64,000 nucleotides of DNA. Origin: Ooceraea biroi. Its lineage: Eukaryota; Arthropoda; Insecta; Hymenoptera; Formicidae. The first letter of the stretch is position 1. Every line of letters begins with the position of its first letter. The notes under the pieces were generated by a model. That model ran no database searches. It saw only the letters and a program-made list of their open reading frames with translations, and was not told where the DNA came from. The stretch spans positions 8,944,874 through 9,008,873 of the forward strand of contig NC_039512.1 of assembly GCF_003672135.1 (NCBI RefSeq). Reading direction: 5' to 3'. Position numbers and translations under genes: made by a program. Positions 26,181 through 37,400 of the stretch are shown one piece after another.

Positions 26181-26986
26181 GTCTATATACTATTGATAAG
26201 TCAGGGTTGGGTAACTTCATTTTGTCCTTTAATTAAGTTAAGTTTAAAGTTAATGACCCAGAAATTAACTGAGTTTACGTTAAAAATTACTTAAACAAAA
26301 ATTAACTCAATTAAAGTTAAAAGTTAATTAACATGTATTTTTTTGACACATTGCAATCAACCATTTTCACACGAAAACGATTTAATATTGATGAATTATT
26401 TTAACTTGTATAAAAAAAAAAGTGAATAAGTTAATGTTAATGCATTTAAAATGAACTAAGTTAAGTTAAAAGTTAATAACTTTTAATTATTTACTACCCA
26501 ACCCTAATTATTGTATATGTATTAATAATGTATGCGACATTATCTCGCGCAGCTCTAGTCTTCGACATGTAATGTTTCAAACAAATACCCTGCAAGCTTG
26601 CGTCATTTTCGCCTCAAAGTCGTTCCGTATGGCCGTGTATTTGTCCACCAGCGCCTTGTAATCATCCTGTGACTTTTTGAATTTTACTTCCGCTTTCTCC
26701 AGCTCCCTCGGACTAGCATTGTCCTTTCTCAATTTCTCTAATTCGAGACCCTTTTGCATACACGTGTCTTTCGTTTTGTGCAACGTTACCGTAATGCTCT
26801 GTATACTCTGTACAACTTCTAGAGTAGAAGACTCTTCTTCCTTCACCTAAATATCATTAATAGCAGACGTTACTTTATTATTGAAAAAATAACTAATAAA
26901 TTACCCGTTACAAGCTAGTGTATATGCTATATATACGCGATAATGTGGACATGCATACACGCACGTGCATACACGTATGTTTATAT

Positions 26987-27046
<60 letters not shown>

Positions 27047-29847
27047 ACTACAGCCGATTTAATTCTCACGAGACGAGAACACACACTGACTCGACTGTGG
27101 GTGGATACCGATAGCACGTACAGAGCGGCATATCAAATGTATCCTATATACAGCAAAACATGACGGTGAAAAGTAAAAAAATAACGTTGCATCTCACTTT
27201 ACGAAGTGGTAATTGAATCGAGAAGAAACGAGAAGCTTGATAAGCAAGAGTAAAAAAAGGAATGTAAGAGATTATAATTACGTACAGCCTTGTGCTTTTT
27301 ATGTAGCTCGTCCGCGTATTTCGATACATCTTTTATGAGTTCGGTGACCCGTTGGGCCATCTGCAAGTGCAAAACGGCGAGTTTCTCAGCGGCGCCTCTC
27401 AGAGCGGCCCATACAGGTGCGAATGTACCCTGCGTACTGCTGCTCGCCTGTTTTGCCACCTTACTAAGAAGCTTATAATTGTTCTCTTCTATGGCTGATT
27501 TCTCTCGCAAAAATTCAGCCAATTCTTTGCTGGCAATTACACCATGCTTCATGTTATGATACAACACGTCAAATCCATTGTTCTTTTCACCCTTGAATAA
27601 GAAAAAGAGACGATATGCTTTAGTATATATCCCTTCAAAATTCACATTTCAATTTTAAGTCGTCAGACTTTTTAAACTGCAGTTTTCGTCTACAATAGAA
27701 GCCGATATAAGTCGCTGGTAATTTGTTTAAATAGTAAAAACCTTTTTATTATTGACCATAACCAGCATAAACACAATAATCAAGTCACTACGTTTCGACC
27801 ATTAACTGATGGTCCTTATCAAGTGGAAAAACATACAATATCGTCAAAAAGTCATCCTCTGACTAACCTATCTTCTGTAACTCTTCGATGATCTAAGAGT
27901 CATCTTCTGCCAGTGAGTAGAAAATAATTGCGTTTAACAAGAATTTCATTTTATTATTTTTAATTGAATGTAACTTTGTCTTTTAGGGGATGACTTTTTG
28001 ACGATATTATATGTTTTTGTTGAGCTGATAAATTCAAGAGAGAGAGAGAGGGGGAGAGACATGTTGCTTCTCTCTACGTCAACATTTTCCAACTATGCAT
28101 ACATCTTCCTTGCAATATCACGGCTGCAAGATATATGTTGAAACTTAAACGGCACTTAAGACCACTTAGCCGTTTAACACTTGAACTTTGATCATGCGTA
28201 AACTCACACCGAGCACAACTCTCGAGCGACATTGCCGCAATAAACTGTCATTACGTGACATTATTCTTGTCATCCTATTGTACCGATTACTTTTGCGACA
28301 ACTACATGTCTCTCTCTTGCAATATTCTTTCTCTTTAATTTTATTGTAAAACAATCTCCCACGTGTATAGAATGCATTGGACCTTTTTTTAAACAATTCT
28401 CCCGAAACACTGAGACATTGCATACTAAATGCTCAATTATTTTCATATTCTTTGATGGAGGACTCTCGCTGTGAATCGAAGGAAGTAACATCCATGTTAT
28501 CGGCAACATGCATCATAGGAGGAAAAACAGTTCAAAATGGGTGCACATCAATGCTCAAATTTAATTTTTTTAAATTAATCAATACTCAAATTTAATTGTT
28601 TTAATTTAATTTGACGTACTTTTTCAAGAAAAAGGCACATTCAGGTACAAATCTCGTGTACTTTTCAATTATAACACCATAAGATTTCAACGTCATTGTT
28701 ATAATGAAATTATTATCAATGAATTCAATTTTATTGCCGCGTGTGACATTACTCTCGTGTACTATACATATATATCGACATTATGAATGAATAAATTAAA
28801 AATCTATATATCATTTTCCAGACTTTGTAGACACGTTGTCTGCAGTGCTCAACTGAGAATGTCAAGGTTCATGCTTGTTTCACTAGAATATTCCTGCAAT
28901 TACGGACGATTATTACACGGACAATTGTCCGATGATTCAGATACGAGGAAATCGACGCGCACGAAATCTCCTCGCTCTCGTACAAGAATATTATATAGGG
29001 TCCCGAGCATGGGCGCCCGGAGCGGGGAGCAAGTGCCTCCTCCCCCCTTCTGGAATTGAAAAATTGCAATGTTAAAATTCTAAATCATAAGCAAAAAACG
29101 AAAAGGAAAGAAAAGAACAAATAAATAATACACGTAAATTATATATTTGATACAATAAGTTTCGAAATGAAAATTTTCCTTGTTTTTTTCCTTAAATTTC
29201 CTATCTTTAAAGGGAAAGACCTTAAAGGTTTTTTGCCCCCCCCCCTTGAATTTTTTTCTGCGGGCGCCCTTGATCGGGATCGCGTACAGCATGCTGCACG
29301 AGTAACAAAGTGCACATATCAAGTGCGCTTGCTTTGAGAACGCATCGAATATTTTTCACGCTACTCATCTTGGGTACGTGACGTGAAACGGTATGGTAAA
29401 TGCAGCCACGGAAAAGAACGAAAGAGAGAAGGAAAGAAGTAGGGAGAGACGAGAAAGGAATCGAGAGACGACACGTAACATACGAGAAGGGATACGCGAC
29501 GAGCGGTAAATTAGCAAGAGAGAAACGAAAAGGGGACTCTATTGACCAGTGTACACCGCGTTGCTTCCGCAGTATTGAAAAGGACAACCATTATGGGCCA
29601 AGAGAAGAAAAAGGGTAGGGCAGGGCGAGGAGGTCACGGTAGATACGTTCTCCCGCGACATAACCTAAATTCACACGCGAGGCTAGCGAGAGTGACGTAT
29701 CACGGCTCGGGCTCGCTCGTGAGGGAAAAGAAAGAGAATAAAAAGGAAGGAAAAGGAGAAATGTACGTCGCGGGGAAGGAAGAGAGCGAGAGAGAGAGAG
29801 AGAGAGATTCAGCTTACCCAAAAGTAGTCGACAAAATCCACGGTCAT
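17906..29847 (-). CDS. FCHO: FCHO (F-BAR plus mu-homology domain) endocytic adaptor, 12 exons
   Basis: Exons in reading order: 29847-29818, 27591-27286, 26846-26589, 26113-25918, 25829-25488, 24406-24290, 20754-20655, 20227-19966, 19590-19320, 19163-18683, 18574-18358, 18274-17906; 982 residues with all phases matching. FCHO proteins bend plasma membrane and nucleate clathrin-coated pits, recruiting AP-2, Eps15 and intersectin. Residues 1-270 form the F-BAR/EFC domain, opening MTVDFVDYFW then GEKNNGFDVLYHNMKHG and ending at GFEKPG. Residues 270-700 are low complexity: charged, then an acidic block with EVDEDGFCIRPKPDPW and FYSSSDTDSEDE, then a Pro/Ser-rich linker. DPW is an AP-2-type motif. 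Residues ~710-982 are the mu-homology domain (LAVAFHEIVHSYF, DILKYQIKC, GSGYRLSLVKRKF). The first coding exon is only 30 bp. The exon at 20754-20655 encodes a Lys-rich segment and is called from splice sites and phase, so it is the least certain. Confidence 0.95.
19884..19925. repeat. (GATAC)n pentanucleotide repeat
   Basis: About seven to eight GATAC units, with slightly degenerate copies on each side, in the FCHO intron just 3' of the exon ending at 19966. They create spurious YDTIR-type repeat frames on both strands. Confidence 0.85.
20346..20390. repeat. (GT)n microsatellite
   Basis: Uninterrupted GT run of about 22 units in an FCHO intron. Confidence 0.9.
20755..24289. other. 3.5 kb FCHO intron, mostly featureless
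   Basis: Lies between the exons at 24406-24290 and 20754-20655. Apart from the CAGGGTTC MITE at 23542-23849, it is AT-rich sequence without conserved frames or recognised repeats. Confidence 0.6.
23542..23849. mobile_element. hAT-like MITE, CAGGGTTC family, copy 2 (inverted)
   Basis: Begins CAGGGTTCGAGGAAATAAAT and ends TTTGAACCCTG, flanked by a perfect 8 bp duplication GTTACGAG. Its interior matches copies 1 and 3 in inverted orientation. Located in an FCHO intron. Confidence 0.9.
25436..25470. repeat. (AG)n microsatellite
   Basis: GA run starting about 50 bp from the FCHO exon donor at 25488. On the sense strand it is a CT tract just inside the intron. Confidence 0.85.
26202..26506. mobile_element. 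hAT-like MITE, CAGGGTTGGGTA family, copy 3 (inverted)
   Basis: Begins CAGGGTTGGGTAACTTCATT and ends ACTACCCAACCCTA, with the same 'agttaagtta'-rich interior as the copies at 3165 and 8433, inverted. The 8 bp flanks do not match, so the duplication has decayed or the ends are misplaced. Confidence 0.7.
26991..27043. repeat. (GT)n microsatellite
   Basis: Long GT run of about 26 units in the FCHO intron between the exons at 27591-27286 and 26846-26589. Confidence 0.9.
27780..27830 (-). ncRNA. hammerhead-like motif, degenerate
   Basis: On the minus strand, CCACTTGATAAG is followed by a 6 bp stem GACCAT/ATGGTC with a CAGTTA loop and then GAAACG. The stem followed by GAAA matches stem II plus the downstream core of a hammerhead ribozyme, as carried by Penelope-like and other retroelements. 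The upstream core reads TTGATAAG rather than CTGATGA, so it is probably inactive. Stems I and III were not convincingly found. Confidence 0.3.
27838..28008. mobile_element. ~171 bp MITE with ATATCGTCAAAAAG termini
   Basis: Inverted ends ATATCGTCAAAAAGTCATCC (left) and GGATGACTTTTTGACGATAT (right) are perfect over about 20 bp. The termini resemble Tc1/mariner ends. It lies in the first FCHO intron, next to the hammerhead-like motif. Confidence 0.7.
29009..29271. mobile_element. MITE, ATGGGCGTCCGCAGG family, divergent copy 4
   Basis: Begins ATGGGCGCCCGGAGCGGGGA and ends TGCGGGCGCCCTT, with G-rich and C-rich shoulders as in the other copies and an interior resembling them only partly. Located in the first FCHO intron. 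Confidence 0.55.
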
Positions 29848-31483
29848 GTTGAGACCGCGATCAGATCATCATATCACCTCGTCTCGGCCTCTCGCACGTA
29901 TATCGGCTCGAGCTACACGGCACTCGGCGACGATGCCGTAGCACGGGCAACGTAGCACGCACTGCGTACACGACACTACACCTTGCGAACAAAACGAAGT
30001 TTATCGTACGACGGGAATGCGTGATGCGTAACTCGACTCGCGCTAAACGGCAGCGGCAATTGGCGCAATGTTTCGCTGCCACCGGGGAATCGCGAGCGGA
30101 ACGGACGCGCTCCAACGCGGAGACACGGGTCAACTTGTGTCGACTGTCTGTCTCCGTCTGTCCACGTTCGTCGCGTCGCCCCTCCTTCTCCCCTCCTTTT
30201 CTCCTTGCTCTGTCCTCCTCGCGCGCGACACGTCCCTCAGACACGAGCGACCGACCAATAGAAGAGCGATAACTGCCGCACTCGCGCGTCCACGATCGTC
30301 AATTTCTCCGCAATCTCTTCTCAATAAATTTCAAACGACGTGTGTAAATAAAGGAGATATTCGAGAAATATTCCTTTAGCAAGAAACAACTCGGTTATCG
30401 TTTTCCAACATCTTGATCTTGAGACACAAGGAAGGCATCTTCTTGATTAGCAGAATTCTATAAACGAAAAAATGATGAACAAATTCGTTTTCCTCGACTG
30501 TCGTGTTTTCTAAAGTCAACCATTGTTGGCGCTGGACCATGGTTGGTTGCTCGTAGCGAACATTGAAATTCGCCGCAACGGTCATCTCGACACAGCGAGC
30601 CAAGTTAGATCGAAACGGCACGTGGAGCAGTCGATAATAAAGAGGCTTGCGTTCGTGTTGCTTGTGTTGTTCATCGTATCATCGGCATTTGTAATTAAAA
30701 GTAAATAATACAAAAATAAATTAAATAAACAGTTTCAATAATTTTTCGACCAAAAAAATTAAATTAAGACAATTAAATTAAGACAAGTTCAAGGAAAAAG
30801 TATCTTTTATTTATTTATTTATTTATTTAAAGAGATGACTACTTATTCTTATATACAACTATCCTTATTTATTATTGCATGTTTTTTTATTTTAATAATA
30901 AGACAAAACTAATATTTAATTATAAAAATAAAATAAACGATTCTACTTTTATGTTTCTGAAAAAGAATGCGGCAACGTTCTTCCGAGTGGTTAAACAAAA
31001 GAAAATGCACCGATTGGTTTCGTTGGCGCTAAATTATTCATTTTCACAAACGATAACATTTGTATTAAACAAAATGAAAAGATTTGCCATTTTAGCGCAT
31101 TTTATTTGACTCTTGATTCTTTGTGTTTTGGCGCGAAATTCGAATTAACTGGACAGTCGATCGAGAGGCATGCGAGATGGGAGGCGTGTCAGTGGATCGC
31201 ACGAACGTGGCCGAGGATAGCCGAGCGTGCGCCATGCGCGCGAGTGCGCGAAGGCACAGTGACGCGCACGTGTAGCGCGTGTGTCACGCATAGAGTAGAA
31301 TAGGAAAGTTTCGGTCATTATCTCAATAGTCTCTCTCTTTCTCTCTTCCTTTCGCTCCTTCTCTCTCCCTCTCTCTCTTTCCCGTCGCTGGACCGCCAAG
31401 TCCATTCTCGGTGGAGGATCGTTAGACAAGTGTGGGCGATTGAAGGGTGATAATCGAGCTGGGGCAAACAAATCGCGCGAACA
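29848..31483. promoter_or_regulatory. shared head-to-head promoter region of FCHO and MDM1-like genes
   Basis: The FCHO start codon (29847, minus) and the MDM1-like start codon (31484, plus) point away from each other. CpG-rich patches lie at about 29880-30300 and 31140-31300, separated by AT-rich sequence with a TTTA tandem tract at 30808-30830. The GC-rich patches are the probable 5' leaders and core promoters. No specific factor site is claimed. Confidence 0.55.
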
Positions 31484-34400
31484 ATGCCTGCGAACAAATC
31501 GAACCTGTCGACGCCTCGTAAAGAAAAATCCGGCAACGGGCTAATTCCCGCCTCCACCCCTACCGTTGCCGCCGCCTCGAGGAAGAAGAAGCGCTCGGCC
31601 TACGGCTCGGTCAAGCATAAAAAACATTGCAAGCAATATCTGGTGAGTGTGAACGAGTTAAAAATAATGTCACACGGACCAAACGGCCATGTTGACGCAA
31701 AGGGAACGTTCATCCCGCACCGATGACGGAACGCGCGTCGCGTGTCGATTTATCAGTCTCACGAGCGATCCATGTGCCCGACTCGATCAACCGTTTCGAG
31801 ATGATCAGCGCAACGCGGATCTTATCCCTTTGTCCGCGATAAACGTTACTTCCCGTTGCACGAAATGCCGCAGGTTAGAGACCCATTCGAGAAGAGTGTC
31901 GAGTGTCATTGACCCCTGCCGATATATGACCCGACATGACGACGAACAGGAAAAGGAAATTCGTTTCTTTGCACTTTTTAGTTTTCTTTTTCCAAATTTC
32001 TCTTAATGTTGCATGCCCACTCTGTAATAATTATATTGTAAATTATAATCGAGCATATCGAGATAGATTGGTCAAAGGCTGATAGAATAGTAATTGTTTT
32101 TGATTGAACGATAACCCTGTGCTCAACATTGCGGAAAAGTTGTACCGTACTACCAATGTTGCGTTTAGATAACTTGAAATAATTTAGACACAGATTAGAT
32201 AAAACATATACGCATGCATCTCAGATAGGATAAAGATAATTCCAGGGTTTGAGTATATCTAGATAAAAGATAAGTTAGTTAAATGTTTTAGATACTTTTA
32301 AGCAGGGTTCAAAAATATCATGATATTTATATAAATATAATATCAGATATTTATGAAAAACCAAATATAAAAAAAAAATTTGTATATGGTAGAATATTTA
32401 TCGATGCTTCTAAAATAAAAAGGACAAGAATATTTCCAATAAAAGAACATTTATTTCTTAAAACATTTGAATTTGGAGAGCAAAATAATGTTTTGTTGCA
32501 TTTAACTACGCAAAATATGTCGATTAATATTGATTGATTTTTATAATGATTTATTGAATAAATCAAACGATATATATCGCGATATTTATCTATTGATTTA
32601 TTTATATATCCTCGAACCCTGCTTTTAAGATATTAGTTAAAATAATTTAGGATATATATATATATAAATAATACACTCGAGGCAACTACGAAAAATAGAG
32701 ATATATTTCAATATTAGTAAGAATATTATATACATATAATGTATTAACAGTATTTTCGAATACGTAATATTTTTTGAGAAAATTGCACTCAGTGCAATTG
32801 CACTGATTACATTATCTTAGATGTTTTATAAAATATACTTTTCTTACCTGAGATACAGATAAAGATGCCACATACTGTAATTATATAGATAAAAGATTAA
32901 ATAAACAATGATCGCATCTAGACGATAATCTAAATAATTTTATTTAGATAACGGAAAACACTGTGTACCGCAAATACCAAATCTTTTATCATAAATTCTC
33001 TACGCGCCGCGCATCACATTACGTATACGTGAGGTGACCAAAATAAGGATTCGATGACGCGATGTCAACGGAAATTCGTTTCCAACTACTGTATTGTATC
33101 CGAAAATTTTGTTGTGCACTTTTTAGTACCTGTTGAATTATATATTATGTACATTTCGTAACAATATATAAATAACGTTACGTAAAAAACCATGTTTAAA
33201 TGTTTTATTTTCAACAATCAATTCCTGCATTGACATATTCCGCTCATCCTTCTGTACACCTCTCTCTTATCCCACGCACTGCATTTCGAATGTTCTTTTT
33301 GCGCACAAATTTGCAATACTTGAGACAGTAACGAGATAATCAGGATGACTATTGTTCCACGTGCAATCATTGTTTGGATGCTCGACGAGCTGTAGGAAAC
33401 CATATCAACAATTCTCAATCTAGACTGTCGCAGAAATTTCGTGCTGTTGATATCCGATTAGATGAGATTCAACTATCTCCTGCTGCCTCGTACGACGCAG
33501 TCGTGAATAGTGATTATAATTCGGGCTAATGTTAATAATTCAGCAGCAATTGGACAATTAGGTGGAAAAGATCTCTTTAAAAAAAAGACTCCTTTTTAAA
33601 GAGAGAATAAAGTTGCCTTGATAATAGCAGCTGGGGCTATCCACCTATTGATTCAAAGCCGAGAGAAAGAGGTTACGCTGATGTGGCGGAAACATAAGAG
33701 CGACAGTAATACCATTCTTACAGCTGCTTGAAGCCCCTTGCTCATTATATTTTTTAAGATGTAAAAATTGACAAAACTGTGCACGGTTGATTCAGTTAAA
33801 TGAAAAATTACAATTTTGTCTTGTTTTCTTCCTCTTCTCTTCTCTTCTCTTATCTTTCTTTTTCTTCCAATCTGACTGACTGGTAATCATTTGTCACAAA
33901 ATTCGTTGTATCTCTCTATACAAGTAACACACGTATATCATTTAATTGTTGGCTTAATTATATATTCCGGTTATTCCGCTTTATCCAATCGTTGTACAAG
34001 TAGCACACGTATAGTTCCGTAGTAGTTCCTAGGAATAAGAATGAGCTTTAGTTAATATTCACTCGTGGATGAAAGAGGTTCATTTAAAAAATGCAATTGC
34101 TTGTTGCGATTAATGCAGATCGCGATTAATCCTTTTTTTATGTCCGGGATTAATTTATGACTATGACTTTTTTATTAAATATCATTAGATAGCTTTTGGC
34201 ATATTGTAAATATAGGAAAAAAGAAAATTAATTTTATGATAATTTAATGATTAAATTGTAAGGTAGTACTTTTAAGTACCGACAGATAAATATAGGGTAA
34301 GACATAGAAAAAAAAAGAGTAAAGTGATATAAGCGTTTATATAGAGCGATATTTTTAAGTTATAAAAATTAACAAAACTGTGTGCATGCTTGATTCAATT

Positions 34401-37400
34401 AAATGAAAAATTACCGTCGGGATATAAAGGGCTAAGCAAGTCGAATAGATGCTGCCCTTTGTACGAAACGTGGAACTTGCGCGAACGCAACTACGGAAAA
34501 CGAAAGCGGAAGCGGAGTACACGTGCAGCGTGCATACGAAGGACATAAAATAAATGCGTATTATGTTCCTCTGTTGCTCGTCAAAACTTTTCATATAGCG
34601 TAAACGTTGAAGAACGAATCGGAGGAAGCAAAAATGTCATTTGTAAAAGACAAATCCGATCGTTAAAATCTGACTAAAAATGTTTTAGGTTCTCATTCAG
34701 ATACATTATGCGATAGATTTTGGAAAAGAGAGACCTTATGCGAATAATGGGTTGGTTTGTCTCATTGATCATCCGCTTGGAATCTCGTATCGTACGTTTT
34801 TAATCTCTGCACAACGAAAGCAAGAGTGCTAGATAGTTTTAGATTGATCCTGAGAGTGAAACGGACAATGGACAATGGTCTAACGTCCGCAAGTCGCGGC
34901 CGTTGTTGTCTCGATGATTCTTGATTAGCAACAATTAACAATAAATCTGTTAGATAATAGGCGCTATCGGTGAAATACTTTTCCCTGAACATTATAATTG
35001 ACCCACTTTTATCTCATACGGATACACTGATTGCATGATTCTCATTTTTCCGGGTAGGTGTAGATGTAGATGGATTCCTACAGAACAGAGAAAGAAAGAA
35101 ATTAGATGGAGCCCAGATCTGCTCTTTTATCAATATATCAAGGTTCTGTAATTTCATTATACTAGTTGCTTTCCATTTACATGAAAACTCAGATAATTCT
35201 CACTTGTGACGTCATAACTCAGTTGAATGCACGTTATTTTAATTATCCTCCTTATTTCATTCAATATTCTCTTAATTAATTAATATAGCTATGCTAGAGC
35301 CATCATATTTATTTCCAATTATATTTTTTATCATTATAATTAGGGGCTTATTAATTATTTTCCTATGCTTCTCAAGACTTGTTTCTAATGAAAAAAATTT
35401 AACTTTCCTTTATAGCCCTAAAGTAAGCTTACTTCTTATTGTAATAATATCCATTATTTTTCTTTCAGCCTTTTCGATTACTTACAATTCCTTTTGATGC
35501 TGGAAAAGTGAGATTCAATTGAGAAATTTACCCATGATTGAGACCGTATGCTTTAGTGAGTCTAAAGAGTCGTCTACAATGGCAGTAAGCAGTAAGAAGT
35601 GACCAACCGAAATCGATTATTTCAAAAACTGATCAATGGAAACTCTTACTTCTTACTGCTTACTGCCATTGTAGATTCTTAATAGACCCACATTAAAAGT
35701 GAGATCACGAACCTGCATTGCAGGGATACGCAATTGGCGGCCCGCGACGTCCACCGTAGAAAAAATTAAAAATAAACTGAATTATTATCGCCGAATAACA
35801 ATTATAATTAATTTTCTCTCTTAAAAAATATATATAATAGAATAAATATTTTATTTATTAATACAATGTAAAATATTAAAGAGAAAAATTCAGCTACTGC
35901 AGCCCGCGGTAATATAGCCACAAATTTTACATTTGGCCCGTCAAAAAATCTAGTTGCGTATCCCTGTTGTATTGTTATGCGATAGAAGTCATATCTTTAG
36001 CATCTTTAGTTAAAAACCAAAACTCTCACGATACAATTTACAATGCCAGATTTAAGGTTATTTAGAATATTTTCTTGCGCGTTTCTTTTACTCACTAAAT
36101 TGACGTCTTATCTGAATATAAAATACATAATTGAGTGACTCAGTATCACTTGAGTGCAAATAAAAAGCAACTACTGCTTGCCGGCCAACGATGAGATTCA
36201 ACCTCACGTTTCTACGATTACGTTGTTATGAAAGCTTTATCGGTTTTCGTCAACGTGTGGAACGAGATATAAAGATTTAAAGATCCAAACTCATGTGTGG
36301 AATAATTTTCTTGGCCTGATTTCTACAATCGGGCGCTAATTCCACGGTGATCATACGAATGTACAATTGTCATAAAAATGACTTGCATTATATGCATGGA
36401 ATATTTGAAAGCGGCCAATTCTAAGATTGAGACACTTAGGTCACGAAGATATGTGTTATTTAACGCGAATATTGTTTCGGAATCGGCTGAGTGACTTTGG
36501 ATCGATATTAGATATCCCTCGCCAATAGACAGCAGACGGCAATGCGACGTTGCTAACATAATTTCTTTCCCAAAACTAGAAACGTTACATTGGAATATTT
36601 TAATTTACACTTTATTATATTTTCGTTTAATCACTGTTTAATCGGTTTCTTCAAAAGATTATGCGTATACGTAGGGTAAGTCGGAGGAAGACGCCATAGT
36701 TAACTTTAAAGTGTAATATTAAAAAAATATATATAGTTTAAAGGGGAAAAAAGTAAACCAAAATCAAGTTTAATGTTTATTCTTTAATTCACTATTTCAG
36801 GATTTGGCAAAAGAAATAAAAAAAGTTAAATATAATTCTTCTAAAAACAATCACAAAAGTGACATCTTACTCAAACCGTTGGAGAATATGCCACTAATAA
36901 TACCTAATATGAAATAAAAGTAAAACAAGAACAAAATTAATTTTTTTACAATAACATGAAATAAACGTTAATACTTAAAAACTAGGTAATTTAAGTGCAA
37001 ACATTGTTACATCTTATTTAATGTTTACTCGATGCCTCTAATCGTATTTAAATTATGCCGAAAATGTTACGTGACATTTCAATCTCCGTGATGTATCCTG
37101 ATACTCGTGGCATTGCGATTGTAATTACACAATTATACATGACTTTATCGGAAGAGTTTCCGTTCAACTTTAATTGCAGCTATCTCGCTGCCACTTGGCC
37201 ACTCGTCTCTTCTAGTCTACATACGATGAGAAGGATTGTTTGTGGAGACAAGTTTCATAAGACATACTTGGTTCACCCACTTGCTCCTGTGTGCGCATTA
37301 CTCCTCGTAGGCTGTGCCCTGTCGAGGATTATTACAGTTCTCCGAGGCGTCTCAAGTATTCCAAATCTGTGCATCCGTGCGAGCGAATATTCATCCATCT

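Noticed and set aside
26908..27163. frames of alternating Thr/His or Val/Cys
   Set aside because: Translation of the GT microsatellite.
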